Part shown: piece by piece, positions 1 to 8,900 of the stretch
Position numbering within the stretch: position 1 is the first letter of the stretch
Layout of the letters: every line of letters begins with the position of its first letter
DNA from: CAYRSS01 sp964426945
GTDB taxonomy: Bacteria; Planctomycetota; Phycisphaerae; UBA1845
Direction: 5' to 3'
Length of the DNA stretch: 61,443 nt
Assembly (NCBI GenBank): GCA_964426945.1
Contig: CAYRSS010000022.1
Span: 1 to 61,443, forward strand
The notes under the pieces: generated by a model
Database searches by the model: none
What the model saw: only the letters and a program-made list of their open reading frames with translations
Told to the model about the DNA's origin: nothing
Position numbers and translations under genes: made by a program

Positions 1-418
1 GGCGGGCGGCGATGCCCGGCGCCTTGTACTCGAGCGGGCGGCGGAACGGCGTCTCGATGACGCCCTTGCCGTCCAGCGGACGGCCGAGCGGATCGACGAC
101 GCGGCCGACAAGCTTCGGCCCGCAGGGCACGCTCAGCAGCTCGCGGCTGCGGCGGACCTCGTCGCCTTCCTTGATCCCCAGGTAGTCGCCGAGGATGACC
201 ACGCCGACGGAGTTTTCCTCGAGGTTGAACACCTGGCCCGAGGCGCCGTTGGCGAAGTCGAGGCGCTCGCCCGCCATGGCGTTGGTCAGCCCGTAGACGC
301 GGGCGATACCGTCGCCGACCTCGAGGACGCGACCGACTTCGGCCACATCCACGCCGGTCTTGTACTGGCGGATCTCTTCTGCAATGACCGATGTGATTTC
401 GTCAACCTTGAACTTCAT
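1..418 (-). CDS. atpA: ATP synthase F1 subunit alpha, N-terminal part (cut by window start)
   Basis: Alpha subunit of the F1 head of ATP synthase, which forms the alpha3beta3 hexamer and carries the regulatory nucleotide sites. Only the first 139 codons lie in the window. They read MKFKVDEITSVIAEEI and continue through the N-terminal beta-barrel, with recognisable blocks VGDGIARVYGL, LDFANGASGQVFNLEENSV and GRVVDPLGRPLDG, all typical of alpha rather than beta. The Walker A region would lie beyond the window edge. It is the last visible gene of the atp operon, 74 bp after atpH. The start ATG at 418 gives the expected short N-terminus. Identification is secure; completeness cannot be judged. 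Confidence 0.95.
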   Translation of the reverse strand, partial: MKFKVDEITSVIAEEIRQYKTGVDVAEVGRVLEVGDGIARVYGLTNAMAGERLDFANGASGQVFNLEENSVGVVILGDYLGIKEGDEVRRSRELLSVPCGPKLVGRVVDPLGRPLDGKGVIETPFRRPLEYKAPGIAAR

Positions 419-492
419 GAGCGTCTCTGCGTCGTCTCTCAGCCGCAAGCGGTTCGTCCGCCGGACTGCGCCGGCGGCGGCTCGCGGCGGCG

Positions 493-1089
493 TCAGGCTG
501 TCACGTACGAACGTCCGCTGTGCAGTTCGGCCTCGGCCCGCTCAACCAGTCCCTCGCCGAGTCGGCGAAGCCGCGAAGCGGCCGAAGCGTCGAACTTGTG
601 ATCCCCCGCCTGCACGATCAGGCCGCCGAGGATCGATTCATCCACCCGCTCGACAAGCTCGGGCTGAAGGCCCAGAACCTTGCCGATCACCTCGGCGATG
701 CGGCCGCGGAGGTCCTCCGACAACGGCACGGCCGAGGTCACGTGCACGTCAATGCGATTGGTCCGGCGCTCCCACAACTGCCGGAAGCTCTCGGCGAGGG
801 CGGCGAAAATGTCGAGCCGCCCCTTGCGGTTCAGCACCTGCATCGTGTCGACCAGCACATCGGCCAGCCGCCCGCGGAAGAGCTTCTCGATCGAGGCCCG
901 CCGGGCGTCGGCCTCTACCGCGGTGTTCGCCAGGAATGCTGCAAACTCCGGGTTGCGCGCCGCGTGACCCGAGAGCTCGGAGAGTTCCATGAGGACGCGG
1001 TCGACCTCGTTGCGCTCCGCGGCGAGGGTCATCAGCGCCTGGCTGTAGACCCGAGCGACGGCAAGTTGTCCGATGTTCTCGTCTGGCAT
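493..1089 (-). CDS. atpH: ATP synthase F1 subunit delta
   Basis: Delta (OSCP-like) subunit of ATP synthase, which links the top of F1 to the peripheral stalk formed by subunit b. The 198-aa product begins MPDENIGQLAVARVYSQAL, the usual ARxYxxAL opening, and ends with the family motif region VDESILGGLIVQAGDHKFDAS, followed by the closing helix. An in-frame ATG at 1143, 2 bp after the atpF stop, would add 18 residues (MWRSTGG...) that are unlike the family. I chose 1089 because the protein then has normal length and starts next to the conserved helix. It sits between atpF and atpA, as in most bacterial atp operons. The start is the only real uncertainty. Confidence 0.92.
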   Translation of the reverse strand: MPDENIGQLAVARVYSQALMTLAAERNEVDRVLMELSELSGHAARNPEFAAFLANTAVEADARRASIEKLFRGRLADVLVDTMQVLNRKGRLDIFAALAESFRQLWERRTNRIDVHVTSAVPLSEDLRGRIAEVIGKVLGLQPELVERVDESILGGLIVQAGDHKFDASAASRLRRLGEGLVERAEAELHSGRSYVTA

Positions 1090-1145
1090 GCGCCTGGCCC
1101 GCTCCGGATCGTCGGCGGGCAGACCGCCCGTCGACCGCCACATTC

Positions 1146-1748
1146 CTAGTTGCGCGACACCTTGCCCAGTTCGGCGATCGACTCTTCGATCAGCCGCTTG
1201 TGATCGTCGGCCTTCATCTCCTTGCGGATGATCTTCGAGGCCGCGTCGGTCGCGAGGCGGGCCGTCGCCTCGTACAGATGCTTCACGGCCGTCTCGGTCG
1301 CGATGGAGATCTCACGCTTGGCGCGTTCGACCATCTTCTCAGCTTCCTTGCGCGCTTCTTCCTCGATGCGATGCTTGACCGACTCGGCGTCGCGGCGGCC
1401 TTCTTCGACGATCGCGCTGGCCTCGCTCCGCGCGGTTTCGATGCGCCGCGTGTAGTCGGCGAAAAGCTTCTGAGCCTCCTCGCGCTCGCGCTTGGCGCTG
1501 GCGATCGAGTCGGTGATGAACTTCTCCCGGGCCGCGAGCGCACCGACGATCGGCTTCCAGGCCATCAACCGGAGAATGAGCAGCAGCAGGACGAATACCA
1601 GGATCGTCCAGATCGCCGTCATCCCGTCCACGGTGAGAAGGCCGTAGCTCGGGGCGTCATGGTGCCCCTCCGCCGCGGCGGCCTGCGCCTCGGCGACGCA
1701 GACGCCGCCGATCATCAACAGTCCGGGAATCGTGAAGACACTTCGCAT
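1146..1748 (-). CDS. atpF: ATP synthase F0 subunit b with signal-like N-terminus
   Basis: Subunit b forms the peripheral stalk of ATP synthase: one membrane anchor and a long helix reaching to delta. In the 200-aa product the anchor is at about residues 43-64 (TAIWTILVFVLLLLILRLMAW), followed by the conserved KPIVGALAAREKFI and a long charged helix rich in E, K and R. Ahead of the anchor lies a hydrophobic stretch ending in AEAQA, which looks like a cleavable signal peptide; this is an addition to the standard short b subunit. The start at 1748 gives MRSVFTIPGLLMIGG; an upstream in-frame start at 1877 would add a Pro/Arg-rich segment that overlaps the intergenic hairpin and is unlikely. Gap to atpE is 128 bp. 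Confidence 0.93.
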   Translation of the reverse strand: MRSVFTIPGLLMIGGVCVAEAQAAAAEGHHDAPSYGLLTVDGMTAIWTILVFVLLLLILRLMAWKPIVGALAAREKFITDSIASAKREREEAQKLFADYTRRIETARSEASAIVEEGRRDAESVKHRIEEEARKEAEKMVERAKREISIATETAVKHLYEATARLATDAASKIIRKEMKADDHKRLIEESIAELGKVSRN

Positions 1749-1798
1749 AGCCGTGAAGCCCCGCAACACAGACCACTGTCCAACCGGCGACCATGCAG

Positions 1799-1840
1799 GC
1801 GAAGGGCGGACCGGCGATCCCACCGGGGACCGCCCTTCGC
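1799..1840 (-). promoter_or_regulatory. Stable hairpin between atpE and atpF
   Basis: An 11-bp perfect GC-rich stem (1799-1809 with 1830-1840) extended after one mismatch, with a loop of about 14 nt. It lies 36 bp after the atpE stop and about 50 bp before the atpF start. No U-run follows in the direction of transcription, so a simple intrinsic terminator is unlikely. Subunit c is needed in many copies per complex, so an RNA-processing or attenuation role that raises atpE over downstream genes is a reasonable inference. Confidence 0.6.
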
Positions 1841-1876
1841 CAGGTTCATGCGGACCCCGACGGGCCCGCCGCGGCA

Positions 1877-2152
1877 TTACTCGCCAAAGATCGTCTTGGT
1901 CACCATGCCGCCGGCCGTCACGATCGCGAAGAACGTGAAGCCCTCGATGAGGGCCGCCGCGAGCAGCATCGACACGAAGATACGACCACCGGCCTCAGGC
2001 TGACGCGCCTGAGACTCCACCGCACAGCCGGCGAGGTGGCCGATGGCCTTGCCCGCGCCGAGCACGATCAGCCCGATGCCGATACCGACGCCGAGACCGA
2101 CCAGACCCTTGTCTCCGAAGAGCTGGGTCGCCTGAGCAATCATTTCAGTCAT
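1877..2152 (-). CDS. atpE: ATP synthase F0 subunit c
   Basis: Proteolipid subunit c, which forms the rotating membrane ring of ATP synthase. The 91-aa hairpin protein has a glycine-rich first helix (GLGVGIGIGLIVLG), the polar loop with ARQPE at residues 49-53, and the second helix with the ion-binding carboxylate at Glu70 in ALIEGFTFFAIV. The residues after Glu70 (G-F-T-F) and the lack of a Gln in helix 1 fit proton rather than sodium coupling, by comparison with known Na+ rings. It lies between atpB and atpF, with 172 bp to atpB and a hairpin just downstream. Confidence 0.96.
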   Translation of the reverse strand: MTEMIAQATQLFGDKGLVGLGVGIGIGLIVLGAGKAIGHLAGCAVESQARQPEAGGRIFVSMLLAAALIEGFTFFAIVTAGGMVTKTIFGE

Positions 2153-2324
2153 TGCAGCAATCTCCTGTTACAGAACGCCAGCCGACCGTCCGTTCCGGCC
2201 TTGAGGTTTAAACGAGGGCCAGGGCGCCGGATACCCCAACCGATTGGCAGCGGAAGTCCGCTGGTTTCTGTTTCAATACGCAGCCTCGTCGCCTTTCGAT
2301 CCTCCCGCCGCGGGCCGCCGGCCA

Positions 2325-3587
2325 TCAGTGTTCCGGATGCACGGCCGCGCCGATGAACATCGTCGTCAGGAACATGAAGATGTACGCCTGAAGAAACGCG
2401 ACGAACAGCTCGAGACAGCTCAGCAGCGTGCAGCCGATGATGATCGGCAGCGACGATGCGATGTAACCCGCCGACAGACCCGCAAACACCGGCAGAAGCG
2501 CCAGAATCGACGCGAGCACGATGTGCCCCGCGACCATGTTTGCGAACAGACGCATGCACAGCGCGAACGGTTTGACCAGCGCGCCGATGACCTCGAGCAG
2601 GAAGAGGAAGCCCCACATGAGTGCATCGGCGAAGTCGAGCGGGTGAAGCCCGCCCGCGTTGAAGCCGTACGCCACGCCGAGGCCAAGCCCGACCCACTGG
2701 AAGATCGCCGCGGCCTCCGGACCCAGCGCCGCGCCGAAGAGCTTGTATTCGAAGAACAGGATCGGAGCGAAAATCAGCGCCAGGACGACCTTCATCCCCA
2801 CCGACGGCCGCGCGGTGCGGCCGGCCACCGTGAACACGTGCGGGGCAAAGTTGTAGATGTAAATTGCCGGCGCCGCGATCAGCGCCAGCGGCGCCGCCAT
2901 GCCGGTGTGCGCGTGGCCGTGACCGTGACCATGGTGGCCGTGGCCATGATCGTGTTCATGCCCATGAGCGTGCTCATCGCCCTCGCCATGGTGCTCGTCG
3001 TGGTGATGATGGCCGTAAGTCCCCGCGACCAGAGCCCGGAACACCTCGGCGGTGCCCGAAAAGTGGATCATCAGGAACGCACACAGCGCCAGCCCGCCGG
3101 TCACGTTGACGTTGCCTGTCGCCGTACCGCCGATGTGCTTCGCATCGAAGAAGTGGGCGAACCCGTCAATCGGGATCATTCCCAGCAGGTTGTTGATGAG
3201 GATGAAGAAAAAGACCGTCCAGAGGAACGGGATGAAGCGGTCAGTGTTCTCGGCCAGGACGGGCCGCACCACGCTGCTGCGCAGCGCGTCCATCAGCGCT
3301 TCGATCAAGCCGGTGAACCCGCGCGGCACGGGCGGCGCGTCGTGGCCGCCGGCGAGCGCCGCGCGGTAACGCATGCCCATCGGCACGAAAATCACCAGCA
3401 TCAGCACCGCCGCGACCAGCGTCATGAGCAGGTGGTTGGTGAACCAGAACTCTTTTGCGGGGCTGCCGATGGGAATCGGCAGATTCTCATGCAGGATCGG
3501 GAACAGCCCATGCGGCAGTACGTGCGACTTGGGGTCGCCGGCGGCGACGAGCAGACCCGAGAGCAGATTCGCTGCGTGGTGAACCAT
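2325..3587 (-). CDS. atpB: ATP synthase F0 subunit a with histidine-rich insert
   Basis: Subunit a provides the two proton half-channels next to the c-ring. The 420-aa product is much longer than the roughly 250-290 aa of common family members. The conserved C-terminal region contains the essential arginine (R346 in FALCMRLFANMVAGH) and the final helices. Earlier conserved segments are FIPFLWTVFFFILINNLLGMIP at about 118-139 and a long N-terminal region. Residues 193-228 are a hydrophilic insert in which about half the residues are His, mixed with Gly, Asp, Glu and Ala, placed between two membrane segments. The start at 3587 lies 11 bp after the atpI stop. Function is certain; what the His-rich loop does is unknown. 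Confidence 0.95.
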   Translation of the reverse strand: MVHHAANLLSGLLVAAGDPKSHVLPHGLFPILHENLPIPIGSPAKEFWFTNHLLMTLVAAVLMLVIFVPMGMRYRAALAGGHDAPPVPRGFTGLIEALMDALRSSVVRPVLAENTDRFIPFLWTVFFFILINNLLGMIPIDGFAHFFDAKHIGGTATGNVNVTGGLALCAFLMIHFSGTAEVFRALVAGTYGHHHHDEHHGEGDEHAHGHEHDHGHGHHGHGHGHAHTGMAAPLALIAAPAIYIYNFAPHVFTVAGRTARPSVGMKVVLALIFAPILFFEYKLFGAALGPEAAAIFQWVGLGLGVAYGFNAGGLHPLDFADALMWGFLFLLEVIGALVKPFALCMRLFANMVAGHIVLASILALLPVFAGLSAGYIASSLPIIIGCTLLSCLELFVAFLQAYIFMFLTTMFIGAAVHPEH

Positions 3588-3598
3588 GTTCAGCCCGG

Positions 3599-4045
3599 TT
3601 ACTTAGCCGTCGGCGGCCCGCCGGTCCCGCCGGCCAGCCGCAGGGTGATCGCGGTCTCGACCACCAGGAGCACGAGGTAGCAGACCACCAGTGACTTCAG
3701 GAACAACTGCTGCGGCGGCCCGGCCACCTTGAGGAACGCGAACCCGGCCCCGAGCGTCAGCAGCATCCGCAGCGTGAGCGCCGCCATCGCGGCCTGCATC
3801 CGCCACGCGGGGTGATGCCGGACCACAATCGCGACCGGCGTCAGCGCCACGAAGCCGGCGCCGCAGGAGATAACCGCGGCGGCCAGGATCGTCGCGCCGG
3901 TCGCGCGATCGGTCATCCCCGGCAGGACCCAGGCCAGCAGCGCGATCGCCGCCGCCGAACCCAAGCCGAAGAAAACCAGCGTCCGCACCCGACCAGGCCC
4001 TCTCGAGCACCGGGCCAACGGCGGGCATTCCGCTGCGGCCGACAC
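3599..4045 (-). CDS. atpI: AtpI-like membrane protein of the ATP synthase operon
   Basis: A 148-aa membrane protein with four predicted hydrophobic segments (for example TLVFFGLGSAAAIALLAWVL, ILAAAVISCGAGFVALTPVAIVV and SLVVCYLVLLVVETAITLRLA). Its position between the AtpZ-like gene and atpB, plus its size and helix count, match the AtpI family, thought to help c-ring assembly; sequence similarity alone is weak. The start is a GTG at 4045, one base after the upstream stop, suggesting translational coupling; no ATG lies nearby. The family assignment rests mainly on gene order. Confidence 0.7.
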   Translation of the reverse strand: MSAAAECPPLARCSRGPGRVRTLVFFGLGSAAAIALLAWVLPGMTDRATGATILAAAVISCGAGFVALTPVAIVVRHHPAWRMQAAMAALTLRMLLTLGAGFAFLKVAGPPQQLFLKSLVVCYLVLLVVETAITLRLAGGTGGPPTAK

Positions 4046-4046
4046 C

Positions 4047-4301
4047 CTACTTGAACAGGCCTTTCGTGACCCGCAGGACGCGGTAGATCCACGCCGCCAG
4101 GCCGAACATCAGCCCGACGAACAGGCCGCGACCCTTCCAGCCGTACCGCTGATCGAGCCACCACCCCGCGTATCCCATGACCGCGAGATAGCCTAGGAGC
4201 TCGATGGCGAGCTGAGAGTAGCGGCTCCACTCCCGAGTCATACGGGAGTCCTTCCATTCAGAGGACTTCCGCGGGCTCGGCGGTGGGTCGTTACCCGGCA
4301 T
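4047..4301 (-). CDS. atpZ: AtpZ/AtpI-family small membrane protein, first gene of the atp operon
   Basis: An 84-aa protein with two transmembrane helices: LAIELLGYLAVMGYAGWWLD and GLFVGLMFGLAAWIYRVLRV, with the family motif G-x-x-x-D-x-x separating them (GWWLDQRYGWKGRG). This is the pattern of the ATPase_gene1 (AtpZ) family found at the head of many atp operons, where it is linked to Mg2+/Ca2+ transport or assembly of F0. I chose the ATG at 4301, preceded by GGATCCC, over an upstream start at 4358 that adds a basic non-conserved segment. A good promoter lies about 90 bp upstream. Confidence 0.8.
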   Translation of the reverse strand: MPGNDPPPSPRKSSEWKDSRMTREWSRYSQLAIELLGYLAVMGYAGWWLDQRYGWKGRGLFVGLMFGLAAWIYRVLRVTKGLFK

Positions 4302-4736
4302 GGGATCCAGTCGGCGACGCCGTAACGCAATCGCACAAAGCGGCCGCGTCCGCCACACGAACCGCGCCTCGTCGCGTGGCGGCCCGGCAGTCTAGCAATG
4401 CTGCGATAGCGGTTCAAGAACCAATTCGTGACTTTTGGAACGATCTTGCAGACGCAAAGCGGCGGCGTCCGCGGGCGTCGCCGCCCCTCCTCGGTAGCAC
4501 CAGCTGCCGCCAAGGCTGGGGTGCGCCAGCGGGCCTCCGCCTGGGCCTTGGACCGCCGCTACCGACTCGCCCGACCCGAATCGCGACGGAGCCGGTTCGA
4601 CCGCCGCTGTAGGTTTCGCATTTTCACATTCGGCCCCGCCCCGGAGGTGAGGCAGGCAGCCGGTAGTATCCCGCGCTTGGGCGGATAGGATCAGCCTTCT
4701 GGAGGGGCGAGCCGTCGACTCGCCGATAGACTGCCC
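4302..4736. other. Divergent intergenic region between the atp operon and asd
   Basis: 435 bp without a convincing gene. It holds the atp operon promoter (4389-4417). The asd side has no near-consensus promoter that I can see; a short GGCGAG/CTCGCC inverted repeat lies just upstream of the asd start and no strong Shine-Dalgarno sequence is placed correctly. Confidence 0.6.
4389..4417 (-). promoter_or_regulatory. Sigma-70-type promoter of the atp operon
   Basis: On the minus strand a -35 box TTGAAC (4412-4417) is separated by exactly 17 bp from a -10 box TAGACT (4389-4394). Each box matches the consensus at four or more of six positions. It lies upstream of atpZ with the right orientation, giving a predicted leader of roughly 80 nt. 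Confidence 0.65.
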
Positions 4737-5750
4737 ATGAACATTCACCTGGCCATCGTCGGCGCCACGGGCGCCGTCGGACGCGAAGTCTGCACCATCC
4801 TCGACCAGCGCGGCTGGGTGCCGCGGAAGCTCAGCCTGTTGGCGTCCGCGCGGAGCGTCGGCACACGAATCGCCGTCGCAGGGGGCGAGCACGAGGTTCG
4901 TGAGTTGACCGCCGACAGCTTCGCCGGGGTGGATTATGCGATCTTCAGCGCCGGCGCCTCACGCAGCCGCGAGTTCGCCGCCGCGGCCGTGAAGGCCGGA
5001 GCGGTTGTCATCGACAACTCGTCCGCCTTTCGCATGGACCCGACGGTGCCGCTGGTCGTGCCGGAGGTAAACCCGGACGACGCCCGCCGTCATCAGGGCG
5101 TCATCGCCAACCCGAACTGCTCGACGATCATCATGAACGTGCCGGTGTGGCCGCTGCACCGGGCGAACCGGGTGCGCAGGCTGGTTGTGAGCACTTATCA
5201 GGCGGCCAGCGGAGCGGGCGCGGCGGCAATGGAGGAGCTGCGCGTCCAGTCCGCCGAGGTGCTGGCGGGCCGACCGGCCGAGCCGGCCATCTTCCCTCAC
5301 CCCATCGCTTTCAATCTGTTCTCCCACAATACGGCAATCGGCGACAACGGCTACAACGTGGAAGAGCAGAAGATGATCGACGAGACGCGGAAGATCTTCC
5401 ACGAGCCGCAGATCGCCGTGACCGCGACCTGCATCCGTGTGCCGGTGTTCCGCGCGCACAGCGAGTCGATCAATATCGAGTTTGAAAAACCCATCACGCC
5501 CGACGAAGTACGGGCGATCCTCTCGAAGGCGCCCGGAGTCGCACTGGCCGACGACCGCGCGGCCAACAGGTTCCCCATGCCGATCGACGCCTCCGGGCGC
5601 GACGAAGTGCTCGTCGGCCGCATCCGCCAGGACGCCAGCCTCCCCGACGGGCGGGGTATTGAGATCTTCGTCAGCGGCGACCAGCTGCGCAAGGGGGCGG
5701 CCCTGAACGCGGTGCAGATCATGCAGTTGTTGATGCCCGCGCAGTCCTGA
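4737..5750 (+). CDS. asd: Aspartate-semialdehyde dehydrogenase
   Basis: Catalyses NADPH-dependent reductive dephosphorylation of aspartyl-4-phosphate to aspartate semialdehyde, the branch point to lysine/diaminopimelate, threonine, methionine and isoleucine. The 337-aa length is normal. The N-terminal Rossmann motif is VGATGAVGREV, the catalytic cysteine is C128 in NPNCSTI, and later conserved segments include TYQAASGAGAAAMEEL, FNLFSHN and RVPVFRAHSESI. The end, GDQLRKGAALNAVQI, is also typical. It stands alone, followed by a strong hairpin, and is divergent from the atp operon. The ATG at 4737 begins MNIHLAIVGATG, exactly at the fold start. Confidence 0.97.
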   Translation: MNIHLAIVGATGAVGREVCTILDQRGWVPRKLSLLASARSVGTRIAVAGGEHEVRELTADSFAGVDYAIFSAGASRSREFAAAAVKAGAVVIDNSSAFRMDPTVPLVVPEVNPDDARRHQGVIANPNCSTIIMNVPVWPLHRANRVRRLVVSTYQAASGAGAAAMEELRVQSAEVLAGRPAEPAIFPHPIAFNLFSHNTAIGDNGYNVEEQKMIDETRKIFHEPQIAVTATCIRVPVFRAHSESINIEFEKPITPDEVRAILSKAPGVALADDRAANRFPMPIDASGRDEVLVGRIRQDASLPDGRGIEIFVSGDQLRKGAALNAVQIMQLLMPAQS

Positions 5751-5767
5751 ACCCCCGCCGACTCGGC

Positions 5768-5818
5768 CCTCGTCCCCGGGGAAAACCACGAGCAGCTCCT
5801 GGCTCCCCGGGGACGGGC
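5768..5818 (+). terminator. Strong GC-rich hairpin after asd
   Basis: A perfect 12-bp inverted repeat (5771-5782 with 5804-5815), extendable by about two more pairs, with a 21-nt loop, starts about 20 bp after the asd stop. There is no U-run, so it may act as a Rho-assisted terminator or as a 3' end stabiliser. Confidence 0.55.
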
Positions 5819-5828
5819 GGCCGGCATG

Positions 5829-5857
5829 TTGCCTCCCGCCCCGCAGTTTGCTATCCT
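5829..5857 (+). promoter_or_regulatory. Putative promoter of the large beta-helix gene
   Basis: TTGCCT (5829-5834), a 17-bp spacer and TATCCT (5852-5857), directly after the asd hairpin and about 90 bp before the start of the next gene. Each box matches four of six consensus positions. Confidence 0.4.
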
Positions 5858-5945
5858 CACGAGCGGCGATTCCGACGTCTCATGTCCGTTTCACGTACGC
5901 GCGATCCGTTGACGGCCGGCCTCCGGCGGTCCTGGAGTCATCTCA

Positions 5946-8900
5946 GTGATTCGACACTGCCTTCCGATCGCAGTCGTGGCTGCATCCCTGTCGATTTCCT
6001 CCGCGCAGGCTGCCTTCATCTCCATCGTGAACCTGGACACGTATCAAGGCGGCGCGCCCACGGCCGAAGACCTGGCGGGCGTCGCGCTCAATCCCGGACA
6101 GACCGCCCGTCTCGGGATCCTGATCGAACTGCTCGACGGCACGATCTCGCCGTCGGGTGCGCCGAATGGCAATCGGATGTACACGATAGCCATCGGCCTG
6201 CGAGCCACGCGGCCGGAGTCTCAAGGGCAGCTGCGCGTCAGCGCACTGGCTTATCACCTCCGGGACGACGCGGGCAGGCCTTGGCATACACCCAGTCGCC
6301 CCACGGCATGGAATGAGTGGCTGGCCGGGACGCCAGAGGCCGTGGGCCCGTTTGTTGAAACCTATCACGTCATCGCCTCGACCGGCCTATCGTCGCCGCC
6401 GGTGGGGAATTCGCATTCCGGGAACCACACTTTCATCCTCGACGAACTCGAGGTCGCCCTCGAGCCGGGTTTCTGCGATCCACTCGAGGTTGGCATCGCG
6501 TTTGATCTGGCCTTTGGTGCGTTCTCGGCCCCTCCCAACCGACTCTACGGCTACCAGCCCGACGACAGCCTTGGACACGGAGGCGACTCGGCCTACCGTG
6601 GCGGCTACTGGATCGCCCGCAACGGCCGAGGGCACAGCTCGCGCTTCATCATTCAGGTCAATGTGCCTCAGGTTGACTGCAACAACAACGGGGAGTTTGA
6701 CGTCTGCGACATCGCCGAGGGAATCGCCGTCGACTGTCAGGGCAATTCTGTTCCGGACGAGTGCGAACTCCCGGGCAACGACTGTAATGGCAACGGCGTT
6801 CTCGACGACTGTGAGCCCGACTGCAACGCGAATGGTGTACCCGACGACTGTGACATCGCCGCCGGCACCAGCGACTGCAATGGCGACGGCGTGCCCGACG
6901 AATGCGAAACCGACTGCAACGAAAACGCCATACCCGACGGCTGCGATATCTCGAGCGGCGTCAGCTTGGACTGCAATCTCAATGTGGTACCGGACGAATG
7001 CGAACTCGACCAGCTTGGCGGTGACTGCAACCAGAACGGCGTGCCAGACGTCTGTGACCTGATCTCCGGCGCCAGCGTCGATCAGGACCATGACGGGTTT
7101 CCGGACGAATGCAGGGCGGTCAGGGTTCGGGCCGATGCCTCGCCAGGGGGCCACGGCATATCATGGGCGGCTGCCCTGAACGACTTGTCCGACGCGCTGG
7201 CGCTCGCCGCCAACTCGAACGGTGCGATCCGGGAGGTTTGGGTCGCCGCCGGCATTTATGTGCCGAACAACCCGAACCTCGATGACCCGCGCGAAGCGGC
7301 GTTCCGGATCCACGGACCGATCGGCCTGTACGGCGGGTTTGCCGGCCACGAGACCGCTCGCGGCCAGCGCAACCCGGCTCAGAACATCACCATCCTGAGC
7401 GGCGACCGCCTGGGCGACGACGGTCCCGACGATGCGGGCCGCGAGGACAATTGCTATCGAATCGTCCAAGCCTCGGAGGCGACCCGTGCGACGATCCTCG
7501 ACGGATTCCTGATCACCGGCGGCGAGGGTGGTCCGGGGGCCGGGCTTCGCGTCCTCAGCAGCCCCGACATGTCGATCCGCAACTGTACATTCGTCGCCAA
7601 CCGCGCGGCGGAGGGCGGCGCGATCCAGGCCACCAACATCTCCGTGTCCAACTGCCGATTCCTCGGCAACGGCAAGTCGCCGGGAGCGACCGATGCGAGG
7701 GGTGGCGCGGTCTACTCGCGCGGGACATTCATGAACTGCGTTTTCAGCGGGAACCACAGCGATCGCGGCGGCGCACTCTACCTGCCCTTCTCATCCGACG
7801 TTCACAGTTCAACATTCTGGGCTAATTCCGCCACGGACGGGGGAAGCGCCATGTGGGTGTCCGGCAGCAGTTCGACTTCCGCGTTCGGCTCGATCTTCTG
7901 GAACAATCCGACCGCGGGCGATCCTGCGGCGGTCTCATCGATCGCATCTCACGCCGTCGAGGGCACTTACCTCTCGCACTGCCTGATCGAGCGGCTGGGA
8001 AGCAACACGACGGGGATCGACACAATCTCCGGCGACCCGCGATTCCGGGAAGCCGCCGGACCGGATGGCGTCCCAGGTACGCGCGATGATGACTTCCGGC
8101 TTCTGCCGGGCTCTCCGTGTATCGATGCGGGTCGATTGCCCAACGACGTCCTCGACCTCGACGAGGACGGCATCACGCTCGAACCGCCCCCATTCGACAT
8201 CGACGGCAACCCCCGCGTCTTCGACGACCCGTGGGCGCACAACGCCGGATTCGGCGTACAAGTGGACATGGGCGCTCACGAACGCAGCGCGCAGGACCTC
8301 GACTGCAACCTGAACGGCATTCCGGATCTGATGGACGTCGCAACCGGCGACAGCGCGGACGCCGACGGCGACAAGCGGCTCGACGAGTGCACGATTCGGC
8401 GGATCAAGCCCGACGCCACCGGCAATCGCACCGGACTCACCTGGGACGACGCGTTCACCTCCTGGCAGGAGGCCCTCGACGTCGCCGGGCTGCCCTGGGC
8501 GGGATCAGGCGAAGCCTGGTTCGCGGCCGGCGTGCACCTGCCACGCACGCCCACCGGCGGCGATCCGCGCCTGGCCAGTATTGCCCTGCTCGACAATTTC
8601 GCGCTCTACGGCGGGTTCGCCGGGCACGAACTCTCTCGAGAGGAACGCGACCCCGAACTCAACCTCACGATCCTCAGCGGGGATCTCGGCGCCAACGACG
8701 GGCCGGACTTCGCAGGCCAGGCGGACAACGCCCACCACGTCGTCGTCGCGCGCGATGTCGGACCCTCGGCAATCCTCGACGGCTTTACGATCCGTGGTGG
8801 CAACGCCACGACCGCCCCGATTGACCAGCGAAACGGCGGCGGCATCCTGGTGAGCAATGCATCGCCGACGCTCCGCAACCTGACCATCGAGCGCAACCGG

